Below are positions 56,331-64,000 of a DNA stretch of 64,000 nucleotides, piece by piece; position 1 is the stretch's first letter; each line of letters starts with the position of its first letter. Source of the DNA: Leptolyngbya sp. O-77 (lineage in GTDB: Bacteria; Cyanobacteriota; Cyanobacteriia; Elainellales; Elainellaceae); the NCBI RefSeq assembly GCF_001548395.1, contig NZ_AP017367.1, positions 657,001 to 721,000 on the forward strand. The letters run 5' to 3'. The position numbers were made by a program, and so were the translations under genes. The notes beneath the pieces are model-generated. The model saw only the letters and a list, made by a program, of their open reading frames with translations. It was not told the origin of the DNA and made no database searches.

Positions 56331-56867
56331 CTACGGGCGATGGCTGCGGCGCAGTTCTGTAATCTGATCCGCCCGATCCAGAATTGACTCCGGCATCTCT
56401 GGCCCCGTCAGGATCAAGTCCACCTGGCGGGGTCGATTTTTCAGAAGTTCCAGCACCTCGGATTCTGGAATCAGCCCAAACTTAATTGCCAGACTGAGTT
56501 CATCCAGCACCACCAGCGCATACTTGCCCGACCGCACCACGTCCTGGGTATGCTGCCACAATTCCTGCAATGCTTCCGCTTCGCCATCCTCAAGTTGGGG
56601 TGTATCGATGCAGCGGGGCAGATCGCAGCGCAGCCAGTCGAGGTGCTGTCCCAGTCGCACTGGGTGTGCCTGCCCCTGCCCAATGCCGCCTTTGAGAAAC
56701 TGTACCACTAGAACAGGCGTTCCCTGCCCTGCAATGCGGAGCGCCTGCGCCATCACGCTGGTAAAAAAGCTGCGGTGGGGACAGGTAAACACCTGCACCA
56801 ACCCTTCCACCGTATGAGAGAGGGGGCGGGTGAAATCTGAAACCGAGGTCTCAACTTGAGAAACCAT
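56331..56867 (-). CDS. CobO/BtuR-like P-loop family protein lacking Walker A
   Basis: A 178-residue protein similar to corrinoid adenosyltransferases: VLVVQFLKGGIGQG, YALVVLDELSLAIKFGLI, RPRQVDLILTGPEMPE and ADQITELRRSHRP. The place of the Walker A loop (normally GxGKGKTT) reads FTCPHRSFFTSV, without the Lys-Thr needed for ATP binding. It is probably a non-catalytic or changed-function homologue. The start MVSQVETSVSDF is preferred; two residues upstream is another Met. Confidence 0.7.
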   Translation of the reverse strand: MVSQVETSVSDFTRPLSHTVEGLVQVFTCPHRSFFTSVMAQALRIAGQGTPVLVVQFLKGGIGQGQAHPVRLGQHLDWLRCDLPRCIDTPQLEDGEAEALQELWQHTQDVVRSGKYALVVLDELSLAIKFGLIPESEVLELLKNRPRQVDLILTGPEMPESILDRADQITELRRSHRP

Positions 56868-57242
56868 GAACACTGACCAATAGGGGGAAATGGGGGCGCA
56901 AAACGTGCGATCGCAGCGTGTTTATACCAGCTTTTCAGGAGCGCTTCAGTCGGGCGATCGCCCAATAAGGCATTAAGTTAAGGCATTGACCAAGGACGCT
57001 ATATGGCGCTACGTAGCGCTATGTAGCGCTGTGTGGCGCTGCAAAAAACTGCCCAAAAACAGATACGCCCGCAGAACAATACGCTAGTATTAACGCAATT
57101 TGCTGACAAGATGCACCCAAACGAGCCTTATGAAGCAGTTGGCACAGAGGTTCACAAAACAAAATGTAGCGTGATCGACTGCACTTTGCCTCTATAAAAC
57201 ACTACATCTGCGATCGCGTCAAGCGTTGTCCCCTAATCCTGC
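56868..57242. other. Spacer between CobO-like and STAS genes, with phased repeats
   Basis: About 375 bp without a gene. Part of it must be the promoter region of the minus-strand CobO-like gene. It contains the phased 10-bp repeats at 57003-57041. Confidence 0.6.
57003..57041. repeat. Four 10-bp repeats phased on AGCGCT
   Basis: GCGCT occurs at 57006, 57016, 57026 and 57036, exactly 10 bp apart, as ATGGCGCTAC, GTAGCGCTAT, GTAGCGCTGT and GTGGCGCTGC. Each centre contains the palindrome AGCGCT or GGCGCT. They lie about 135 bp upstream of the CobO-like start. Confidence 0.85.
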
Positions 57243-57626
57243 CTAAGCCCACTCCACTTGCATGGTCGGCATTAGGCGCTGTAGGTTTTTGAGCGATTGC
57301 CCCTGCCAGATAATTTCTTCGCTGCCCAGGATCACCAGCGCGATCTGAGGCTTCTGCCGCATCATGATGACAAACCGAGACAGCATATTGATGCCAGAGC
57401 TATTTAGAAACTCCAGGTTTCGTAAGTCCAGCCGCAGCGTGGGCGGAGATCCAGACTCAGGCGGAACTAAGGCGATCGCCGACTCCAGCAGTTCTACAAT
57501 CGGCGTATAGTCTGCGGTGCTGCCCAGGCTCAGAGAGCCTTAAAATACCACGGTTGAATTTTGTGGACTCAGCCGAACGCTATAGTCAGCGCCATTAATC
57601 TCAGTCATACCTAATTGAGCCGTCAT
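57243..57626 (-). pseudogene. STAS-domain protein with in-frame stop codon
   Basis: Read in one frame from ATG at 57626 to TAG at 57243, the product is a 127-codon STAS-domain protein with LDLRNLEFLNSSGINMLSRF and IIWQGQSLKNLQRL, the anti-sigma-factor-antagonist fold in which the Ser in NSSG is phosphorylated. Codon 29 is TAA (57540-57542) where the frame needs an amino acid, probably CAA (Gln). No indel is needed to join the parts, so this is a single-base nonsense change, real or an error. Confidence 0.75.
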
Positions 57627-57692
57627 GGAATCTTCTCTCTAATCAATGATTATTCGGTGCTTTGCGAGCGACCTGCTTTTTGGGCAATCGGA

Positions 57693-57708
57693 GGGCGATC
57701 GATCGCCC
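57693..57708. repeat. Palindrome GGGCGATCGATCGCCC
   Basis: A perfect 16-bp palindrome made of overlapping CGATCG cores, in the spacer between the STAS and pentapeptide-repeat genes (270 bp). It is a HIP1-related sequence; no function is shown. Confidence 0.7.
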
Positions 57709-57896
57709 GGTTTCATCCGGGTCGGGGCAGCAAACGCCAGAAAGGTTTTGTACAGCAGTGAAAGGGGCCAACAATTGAGGCTATAGAAATGGTTAGGACA
57801 AGCCTTCATCTGCACGCTTATGAGAAGAACAGCTTTTAACTGAACCTCGTAATCCCTGCCCAAATCCTTTACCCCCTGCCCCCTCGCGCTCTCCTC

Positions 57897-58796
57897 ATGG
57901 CAGATTTTGACCTACTGGCGCTACTGAAAACAGGTGTCAGCATTTGGAACCAATGGTGTTTGACCCATCCCGAAGCGGGGCGGCTGGACTTGTCTGATGC
58001 GCGGTTGCCAGAGCTTGACCTAAGCCGGGTGCTGCTGCGGGGCTGCCTCTTGCAGCGAGCCGATCTGCGCCAGACCAATCTTAGCTTCGCCAACCTGAGC
58101 CAGGCTGATTTCAGCCATGCGATTCTGGAGAGCGCCAATCTTTATCGCGCCGACCTGTATCAAGCCAACCTCGCTGGGGCAAACTTGCAAGACGCAAACT
58201 TGCAAGATGCCAGCCTGATCCGCTGTGTGCTTGTCCGGGCAGCGCTGGGGCTGGCAAACCTGCATCGCGCCAAGCTGACGGGAGCCGTATTAGAACATGC
58301 AGACTTGCAAGGGGCAGACCTGACCCAGGCAACCCTGCGTCGAGCCAAGCTTCAGGGGGCAGACCTGCGCGGAGCCGACCTCAGTGGGGCCGACCTCAGC
58401 GAAGCCGACCTGCGAGACGCAAACCTGGCGCTGACCGACCTAAAGGGGACTCAATTGCAAGGGGCAAACCTGGAAAACGCCAGCTTGCTGGGAGCCGACC
58501 TGAGCCGGGCCGTGCTGCACGATGCCAACTTGAGCGGGGCAAACCTGCGCCATGCCTATTTGCAGGACAGCAATCTGCAACGGGCGAGGCTCATCTGGGC
58601 AGACCTGCGAGAGGCTGAGCTGTGGCACGTTACGCTCGATCAGGTGAACCTGACGGCGGCCCAGCTCGATGGCGCAATGCTGAACGGCACGATCGCCCTG
58701 GAAAGCTACTCGCCGACGCAGCCCGGTGAGGAGTTGGAAGTGACGGCTAACCTGGAAACAACCGAAGACCTGATGCCGTTTGTCAGAGATGTCTGA
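57897..58796 (+). CDS. Pentapeptide-repeat protein
   Basis: A 299-residue protein in which about residues 35-265 are A(D/N)LxX repeats (for example ADLQGADLTQATLRRA), forming a right-handed four-sided beta helix. The first 25 residues (FDLLALLKTGVSIWNQW) are helical. Such proteins are common in cyanobacteria; their functions vary and none is indicated here. Confidence 0.9.
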   Translation: MADFDLLALLKTGVSIWNQWCLTHPEAGRLDLSDARLPELDLSRVLLRGCLLQRADLRQTNLSFANLSQADFSHAILESANLYRADLYQANLAGANLQDANLQDASLIRCVLVRAALGLANLHRAKLTGAVLEHADLQGADLTQATLRRAKLQGADLRGADLSGADLSEADLRDANLALTDLKGTQLQGANLENASLLGADLSRAVLHDANLSGANLRHAYLQDSNLQRARLIWADLREAELWHVTLDQVNLTAAQLDGAMLNGTIALESYSPTQPGEELEVTANLETTEDLMPFVRDV

Positions 58797-58819
58797 CGAG
58801 AAGCGGGAGGGGGAAAGGG

Positions 58820-58857
58820 GAAGAACGAAGAGGGAAGAACGAAGAGGGAAGAGGGAA
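58820..58857. repeat. GAACGAAGAGGGAA repeat
   Basis: Two 14-bp copies of GAACGAAGAGGGAA plus a partial one. The unit is the complement of the TTCGTTC/TTCCTTC arrays near 61.3 and 62.9 kb. Confidence 0.8.
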
Positions 58858-58988
58858 AACTACCTGTGATTGAAGTTTGTGACTGCAACTCGTTGCTGTT
58901 CAAATATCGCGGCTAAGAAATCCTAGAAATCATGGTTAAAGCGTGGCGGCTAAGAAATCGCAGTTTGAGAAATCGCGATCTGAAGATG

Positions 58989-59789
58989 CTAAAAGCCTGT
59001 CACCAGTCCGGCGATCGCCAGCACAGCCCCACCCACCAGACAATACTTCATCGCCAGGTCGCTGGCTTTGGCGTTGCGCTCGGCCGATTTCGTCAGTTCT
59101 TCGGCATTGCGGAGCGAGATGATGAACTGTTTCCCCGATTCGGTTGGGCGCTGCAAGGTCAGTCCATTGCCCGCATCGCTCACCGTCGCCACCACCGTCA
59201 CCCGCCGCTCCACTGGCACGATTACCTCCTGGTAGCGGTAGCCCAGCGTGCGGCGATCGCCCCCCAGCGGACTCAGCGCCCGCGAAAAGCCGCCAAAGGA
59301 AATAAAGTTGCCGGGCGATTCAGGCCGAAATTCATCCAGCACGGTGATCGTCTCAAAGTCGGCCTGGTTGGGGTCAACGGCGATCGCCCCGGTATCATCC
59401 TTCAGCACAAAGGGCGTGGACTGCTCGTGGCTGGCCACGGTTTCCGAGCCGCGCTCGGTGCTGCGCTCTTCGTTGCCGTCCTTGTCGCGGCGAACCACGG
59501 TTTCCTCATACTCGCGCCGCACGGTCATGTGGTAATAGACGCAGGGCTGCTGCGCCAGTTGGGAGGTGAGAGGGCGATCGCACTGCACCACGCCCGACAG
59601 CCGTACATACTCACGCCAGTTGCCGCCGCCAATTTCCTGAGCAATCTCTGCCGACATTTTCTCCAGTTCTGCCACCGTTGCCGGACGCGATACCTTGAGG
59701 CAATAGGCGCGGCCGCTGTGGTGGCGTTTCACAAAAATCAGCACGACTCCCGCAATCAGCAAAATTGCGCCAACCGTTAGCAGCACCAT
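58989..59789 (-). CDS. GIDE-domain membrane protein
   Basis: A 266-residue protein with an N-terminal membrane helix (LLTVGAILLIAGVVLIFV), a central GIDE-type domain (YVRLSGVVQCDRPLTS, QPCVYYHMTVRREYEE, GAIAVDPNQADFET and RRTLGYRYQEVIVPV) and a C-terminal helix (CLVGGAVLAIAGLVTGF). Bacterial homologues are annotated as E3 ubiquitin ligase-like but lack the RING finger, so that name should not be taken literally. Function is unknown. Confidence 0.8.
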   Translation of the reverse strand: MVLLTVGAILLIAGVVLIFVKRHHSGRAYCLKVSRPATVAELEKMSAEIAQEIGGGNWREYVRLSGVVQCDRPLTSQLAQQPCVYYHMTVRREYEETVVRRDKDGNEERSTERGSETVASHEQSTPFVLKDDTGAIAVDPNQADFETITVLDEFRPESPGNFISFGGFSRALSPLGGDRRTLGYRYQEVIVPVERRVTVVATVSDAGNGLTLQRPTESGKQFIISLRNAEELTKSAERNAKASDLAMKYCLVGGAVLAIAGLVTGF

Positions 59790-59921
59790 AGCCCGACTCC
59801 AGAACCAGCCTTTGAAAGGACTTGCTTAGGATGCCCGAAACCGTTTGCCCAGCCTCACAGGCTCAAGACATCTACACACTTCCTCTCCAATGCGATATCA
59901 CCACAGGATGAGATTCGCAGC

Positions 59922-60275
59922 CTAATCCGCAAAATCAAACCGGGGATGAAACCGGGGATGCAGCAGCCGCTCCACAGGTTCGTCGTGCTGCAAATGCTGA
60001 GTGGCGATCGCCTCCACATCTTCCGGCTTCACGCGGCAGTACCACACGTTGTCTGGCGTGACCCGCACCGTCGGCCCAGAAGCACACTGCCCCATACAGT
60101 CGCTCGCGCTAACCAGTACTCCCGGCAGGTTCGCCTCTCGAAAGGCCGCCAGCACCGCCGCCGACCCGCTCCGTTCGCAGGAGCGATACTGACAGACCGA
60201 AACGCATCGCCGTTTTAGCGACGGGGCTTGCTGATTTTGTGAACTAGACAAACGATTCTCAGAAGGGGATTCCAC
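59922..60275 (-). CDS. Thioredoxin-like [2Fe-2S] ferredoxin-family protein
   Basis: A 117-residue protein. The fold is thioredoxin-like, with four Cys that can bind a [2Fe-2S] cluster: two in VCQYRSCERSGS and two in DCMGQCASGPTV. The N-terminal 22 residues and the C-terminal HPRFHPRFDF tail are low-complexity. Redox partner is unknown. Confidence 0.85.
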   Translation of the reverse strand: MESPSENRLSSSQNQQAPSLKRRCVSVCQYRSCERSGSAAVLAAFREANLPGVLVSASDCMGQCASGPTVRVTPDNVWYCRVKPEDVEAIATQHLQHDEPVERLLHPRFHPRFDFAD

Positions 60276-60380
60276 AGTCAGCAGGGTGATGGGTAAAGAT
60301 TTCTACTCACAGCTTATTCATTAATAAGCAGAGCTGCCACCTGCTGAGGAGAAGCGCAACGGCTGTGGTCTTGCACCATG

Positions 60381-61140
60381 CTAATTGCCCAAATACGCCT
60401 CTAGCACCTGGGGATTTTGCTGCACCTCTTCGGGGGTGCCCGATGCCAGGTTGCGCCCTTCTGCCATCACCCAGACGCGATCGCACAGCGACATCACCAC
60501 GTCCATGTTGTGTTCAATCACCAGAAACGTGATGCCCTGACGGTTCCAGGCTTCGATATGTTCACAAATCTGGTTGATCAGCGTCGGGTTTACGCCCGCA
60601 GCGGGTTCATCCAGCAAAATCAGCCGGGGCTTCACCATCAGCGCCGTCCCAGTTCCAATAGCTTGCGCTGACCGCCCGACAGGGGAACCCCGCGTAGTCG
60701 TGCGCTTTGTGCGCCAGTCCGATGGATTCCAGAATATTCCAGGCATACTCCCGCTGGGTTTCTTCTTCTTGGGGCAATCCGGGGGCGATCGCCACCACAC
60801 ATTCCAAAACCGCTCGCCCCGTCTGCTCCTGCGCCGCCAGCAGCATATTCTCCAGCACCGACAGCCGCGACAACACCCGCGCCACCTGAAACGTCCGCAC
60901 CAGCCCCCGCTGCGCCACCTGATGCGGCTGCAACGTCTGAATCGGCTCTCCAGCAAACTGCACTTCACCGCTGTCTGGCCGCAAAAACATCGACAGCAGG
61001 TTAAACAGCGTCGTCTTGCCCGCCCCATTCGGCCCGATCAGCCCAGTAATGCTGCCCTCTGGCACTTCGATCGAGGCCGAATCCACCGCTCGGATACCGC
61101 CGAAGGTTTTAGTAAGTTGGGTTGCCGTCAGGAGAGCCAT
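60381..61140 (-). CDS. livG: Branched-chain/neutral amino-acid ABC transporter ATPase LivG-like (frameshifted in this assembly)
   Basis: ATPase of a LivFGMHK or Nat-type importer. Walker A is GPNGAGKTTLFN, Walker B is LILLDEPAAGVNP and the H-loop region is VIEHNMDVV; the tail ends EAYLGN. Between them the frame shifts twice: near 60690 (GCGGGGTTCCCC) and near 60657 (GGACGGCG), each apparently lacking one G. Adding them restores PLSGGQRKLLELGRALMV. The permease gene livM lies upstream, separated by a repeat array. Confidence 0.88.
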
Positions 61141-61230
61141 GAGTGGGGTGGGATGTTGGAGAGATAGGAGAGGGGGAGAGGGGGAGAGGGGGAAAGAGAG
61201 AAGAGAGAAGAGAGAAGAGAGAAGAAGTTC

Positions 61231-61392
61231 CGTTCTTCGTTCTTCGTTTTTCGTTCTTCGTTTTTCGTTCTTCGTTTTTCGTTCTTCGTTCTTCGTTCTT
61301 CGTTCTTCGTTCTTCGTTCTTCGTTCTTCGTTCTTCGTTCTTCGTTCTTCGTTCTTCGTTCTTCGTTCTTCGTTCTTCGTTCTTCGTTCTTC
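61231..61392. repeat. Heptanucleotide array TTCGTTC
   Basis: About 23 units of TTCGTTC (with a few TTCGTTT variants) between livG and livM. Because 7 is not a multiple of 3, all frames on both strands stay open and code for 7-residue peptides such as FVLRSSF or RRTKNEE; these frames should not be called genes. Confidence 0.95.
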
Positions 61393-61404
61393 TCTCTTTC
61401 CTCC

Positions 61405-62718
61405 CTACTTCCCAAGGGTCAGCTCGTCCTTGTTGCCCAGAATGCCCTGCGGTCGCCACACCATGAGGATCATCAGCAGCAGACCAATGAGCATGACGCG
61501 GAATGCACCGAGGCGGGCATCGTCGAGGGGAATCACGTCGCGCAAAAAGAAGCGAGTGACGGTTTGGTAGCCCCAGAAAATCGCGGCTCCCAGAATCGTG
61601 CCGACGTTATTGCCTGCGCCGCCCAACACCACAATCGTCCAGGCGTTGAAGGTGACGAGGGGCTGGAAGTTGTCGGGATAGACAGTGGTGAGCTGCCAGG
61701 CGTAAAGGGAACCCGCGATGCCCGCCAAAAAGCCGCCGATCGCCAGAGATTGCAGCTTGTAGGCGAAGACGTTTTTGCCCAGAGCGCGGGCAACGGCTTC
61801 GTCTTCGCGGATGGCTTTGAGGACGCGGCCCCAGGGCGATCGCACCAACCGCTCCAATCCCCAAAAGATCAGCGCCAACAGCACCACCGACACCAGCATC
61901 AGCCCGGCTTTGCTGGGGTTGCGGTCGTAGTGATACAGCGCCGAGGCGGAATAGCCATAGACCCAGAGGCCCAGCGCCGCGCAGACCAGCGCCGCCACCG
62001 TTCCCAAGCTGTTAGACCAGGCAGGAATTCTGGCATCTGCCAGCTTGCCCAGCCACACATAAAGCCAGACCAGCGCCACCATCGCCACTAGCAGCATTGC
62101 GCCCAGCAGCCAATAAGGAACCGTGCCCAGTTGCTTGAGCGTGCTAGAGACATAACCCAACCCAATCACCAGCAGCGTCAGAGACAGCAGGTAGCCCAGC
62201 GACAGGGCCACGCCGTTGGTCAAGTGCGCTGGAGGAATGGACTTCACCGTTTGCCGCAGCCAGCGCCAGAACCGCCAGTAGGCCAACCCGGCGATCGCCG
62301 TTAGGATCACCACCATGAGCGATCGCCCCAGCCAGTTGGGGTTCCAAGTCGCCAGCGGTAGCGGAAAGCCCTGAAGTCCAAAGGTTCCCCGTGTCAGCCA
62401 ATCCTCATTTTCGGCAATCAGGCGCACCATCTCCGCCACGCCAATCGTGACGATCGCCAGATAATCTTCTCGCAGCCGCAGCGTCGCAAAGCCAATGCCC
62501 AGCCCCAGCAGCGCCGCCAGCCCCGCCCCAACCAGCGCCCCCAGCCACAGCGGCACGCCCTGCAAGCTCAGCAGCACCGTCGCATAGGCTCCGATCGTCA
62601 TAAACGCGACCTGCCCAAAGTTGATCAGCCCCGTGAACCCCCATTGCAGATTCAGCCCCAGGGCAAAAATGGCAAAGATAGCCGCAAAGATCACTAGCGA
62701 GACAACAAACCCTTCCAT
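61405..62718 (-). CDS. livM: Amino-acid ABC transporter permease, LivM-like
   Basis: A 437-residue inner-membrane permease. N-terminal helices include FAIFALGLNLQWGFTGLINFGQ; the conserved loop GRVLKAIREDEAVARALGKN, which contacts the ATPase, is at about residue 300-325, followed by FNAWTIVVLGGAGNNVGTI. It is longer than most LivM proteins (about 300-370), with an extra hydrophobic segment near 165-265. Its partner livG is downstream on the same strand. The other subunits (LivH, LivF, LivK) are not in this window. Confidence 0.88.
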   Translation of the reverse strand: MEGFVVSLVIFAAIFAIFALGLNLQWGFTGLINFGQVAFMTIGAYATVLLSLQGVPLWLGALVGAGLAALLGLGIGFATLRLREDYLAIVTIGVAEMVRLIAENEDWLTRGTFGLQGFPLPLATWNPNWLGRSLMVVILTAIAGLAYWRFWRWLRQTVKSIPPAHLTNGVALSLGYLLSLTLLVIGLGYVSSTLKQLGTVPYWLLGAMLLVAMVALVWLYVWLGKLADARIPAWSNSLGTVAALVCAALGLWVYGYSASALYHYDRNPSKAGLMLVSVVLLALIFWGLERLVRSPWGRVLKAIREDEAVARALGKNVFAYKLQSLAIGGFLAGIAGSLYAWQLTTVYPDNFQPLVTFNAWTIVVLGGAGNNVGTILGAAIFWGYQTVTRFFLRDVIPLDDARLGAFRVMLIGLLLMILMVWRPQGILGNKDELTLGK

Positions 62719-62821
62719 GAGCAGTCGGGAATTAGCTTTCTTGAAGAATAGCAGGTTGGGGAAGAGGAGGGAGAGATGGAAAAAACGAAAAACGAAGAGT
62801 GAAAAATGAAACGTTCCTCCC

Positions 62822-62945
62822 TCTTCCTTCTTCGTTCTTCCTTCTTCGTTCTTCCTTCTTCGTTCTTCCTTCTTCGTTCTTCCTTCTTCGTTCTTCCTTC
62901 TTCGTTCTTCCTTCTTCGTTCTTCCTTCTTCGTTCTTCCTTCCTT
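62822..62945. repeat. 14-bp array CTTCGTTCTTCCTT
   Basis: About nine copies of a 14-bp unit that alternates TTCGTTC and TTCCTTC heptamers. It lies upstream of livM and reaches the stop codon of the alkyltransferase-like gene. It is the same family as the arrays at 61.3 and 58.8 kb. Confidence 0.95.
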
Positions 62946-63265
62946 CACTCTCCCCCCGGCCGCCACAGATATCTCCGCAAATCCACCTTTCCCTCTGGGC
63001 TAAACTCGATACCCTCTGCTTCTAAGAGCGATCGCTGCAAATAATCCGTACCGTAGCGCAGCGGCGATTCAGACACTTCGCCTCTGGCGTTGATGACGCG
63101 ATGCCAGGGAATGTCGGAATTTTGCATATCGACCCGATAGAGCGCGTAGCCCACCAGCCGCGCCTTACCATACAGTTGCGCCAGATCCGCCACTTGCCCA
63201 TAGGTCGCCACTTGTCCGTGGGGAATCTGCCGCACGATGTCGTAGATCACCTGATACGTGTTCAT
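62945..63265 (-). CDS. Alkyltransferase-like (ATL) DNA-binding protein
   Basis: A 106-residue protein of the MGMT/Ogt fold, with the DNA-recognition IPHGQVATYGQVADLA and the active-site region IPWHRVINARGE. The usual catalytic Cys of PCHRV is Trp (PWHRV), the hallmark of ATL proteins. ATLs bind O6-alkylguanine and hand it to nucleotide excision repair; they cannot transfer the alkyl group. Length fits ATL. Confidence 0.92.
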   Translation of the reverse strand: MNTYQVIYDIVRQIPHGQVATYGQVADLAQLYGKARLVGYALYRVDMQNSDIPWHRVINARGEVSESPLRYGTDYLQRSLLEAEGIEFSPEGKVDLRRYLWRPGGE

Positions 63266-63302
63266 CAGTTTCAGGGTTCAGCGCAGAAGCGTGGGTGACG
63301 GC

Positions 63303-64000
63303 TCAGGCCAGGTCGCGATGGGTAAAGGGGCGGGCGTTTTCGCCGCTGTAGGTGTTGACGATGTGCCCATCGCCCACTAACTGATACTTATAGGTCACCA
63401 GACCTTCTAGCCCCACAGGGCCGCGGGGCGGCATTTTCTGGGTGCTGATGCCGACTTCTGCGCCAAAGCCATAGCGGAAGCCGTCGGCAAAGCGGGTAGA
63501 GCAGTTGTGAAACACGCCTGCTGCGTCCACTTGAGAAATGAAAGTCGCAGCGGCTGCGTCATCTTGTGTAGCGATCGCCTCGGTGTGGCGGGAGCCGTAG
63601 GTGTTGATGTGGGCGATCGCCGCCTCCAGCGAATCCACCACGCGAATCGCCAAAATCAGGTCACTGTATTCCGTTGCCCAGTCTGTTTCCGTGGCAGGCT
63701 TGATGGCAGCGCCACCCAAAGCCTGTGTGCGGTCATCGCCGCGCAGTTCTACGCCCGCCTGTTTGAAAAACTGGAACCATTGCGGCTAAGAATTCAGAAG
63801 CGATCGCCCTCATGCACCAGCAGGGTTTCAATGGCATTGCAGGCGGAGGGATAGTTGGTTTTTGGCATCGAGGGCGATCGCCCACCGCCTGGGCCACGTC
63901 GGCCGCCCGATCGACGTATAGGTGGCAGATGCCGTCGGCATGGCCCAGCACCGGAATCCGCGTATTCTCCTGCACAAACCGCACAAAGGCATTGGAGCCA
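63303..64000 (-). CDS. proA: Glutamate-5-semialdehyde dehydrogenase, 5'-truncated at window edge and frameshifted
   Basis: ProA makes glutamate-5-semialdehyde in proline synthesis. Only the C-terminal part is present; the N-terminus lies beyond the window. Recognisable are GHADGICHLYVD, the active-site Cys region (NYPSACNAIETLLVHE once frames are joined), NTYGSRHTEAI, HNCSTRFADGFRYGFGAEVGIST and GPVGLEGLVTYKY. One-base insertions occur at GTGGGCGATCGCC (63874-63883), AAAAA near 63860, GAGGGCGATCGC (63800-63809) and near 63788. Confidence 0.87.

Noticed and set aside
61231..61392. Possible CRISPR array
   Set aside because: The units are contiguous 7-mers with no spacers, and no cas genes are present.
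61109..61466. Long open frames on both strands through the TTCGTTC array
   Set aside because: They are produced by a 7-bp repeat that never creates stops; the peptides are perfect 7-residue repeats without any start context.
62694..63044. Open frames through the CTTCGTTCTTCCTT array
   Set aside because: Same repeat artefact; no domain and overlap with the ATL gene.

Overview
The window is chromosomal DNA from a cyanobacterium. The palindrome GCGATCGC (HIP1) recurs throughout, inside and between genes. The gene content is cyanobacterial: a 1031-residue phosphoenolpyruvate carboxylase, a biliverdin reductase-like protein, Ccs1/ResB, KGK and pentapeptide-repeat proteins, DevB/DevC exporter parts and a SphR/SphS-like two-component pair. 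High GC and this gene mix would fit a filamentous Leptolyngbya/Thermoleptolyngbya-type organism, but the genus is inference. Most of the window is housekeeping, with one gene-poor insertion-sequence graveyard at about 24.8-26.3 kb.

Layout. 0.2-5.7 kb: metH, a small response regulator and a BvdR-like gene. 5.9-6.7 kb: two nuclease-fold genes (AHJR-like and RusA-like). 7.4-10.6 kb: a CorA-like protein and DevB/DevC without a DevA ATPase. 10.7-19.5 kb, nearly all minus strand: sulfotransferase, DUF4870, nadC, ccs1, DUF1232, a membrane methyltransferase, KGK, a lipocalin-like/MarR pair, a YbaY-like envelope protein and an unusual LspA. 19.9-24.8 kb: a P-type ATPase and a TpsB/FhaC-type outer-membrane transporter. 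24.8-26.3 kb: remnants of three IS families around a CPCC-DUF6714 fusion protein. 26.8-34.2 kb: lipoprotein, SRPBCC, glycosyltransferase, a large membrane-anchored unknown, an SH3-like protein and purK. 34.7-44.1 kb: amiC-type amidase, murI, hemC, CAP protein, glgA, M4 peptidase and M15 peptidase. 44.3-51.6 kb: tRNA-Thr(CGU), aat, sphRS-like pair, msrB, trpS, metF. 51.6-60.3 kb: a resolvase-like protein with degenerate catalytic motifs, ppc, a CobO-like protein without Walker A, a STAS gene with an in-frame stop, pentapeptide protein, GIDE protein and a [2Fe-2S] protein. 60.4-64.0 kb: livG and livM-like genes separated by heptanucleotide repeats, an alkyltransferase-like gene and the 3' part of proA.

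Functional links. MetH and MetF supply consecutive steps of methyl-group metabolism. HemC and BvdR lie at opposite ends of tetrapyrrole/bilin metabolism. AmiC, MurI and the M15 peptidase act on peptidoglycan. SphR and SphS look like a phosphate-responsive pair. LivG and LivM are parts of an amino-acid ABC importer.

Sequence quality. At least six genes (metH, the response regulator, the glycosyltransferase, the 29.5-kb unknown, livG, proA) are broken by clusters of single-base indels in short homopolymers, while the protein sequence on both sides stays well conserved. Several of the extra bases directly flank a GCGATCG core. I read most of these as assembly or base-calling errors, so those genes are listed as single CDS with the frameshifts described. 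The STAS gene is different: it has a clean nonsense codon.
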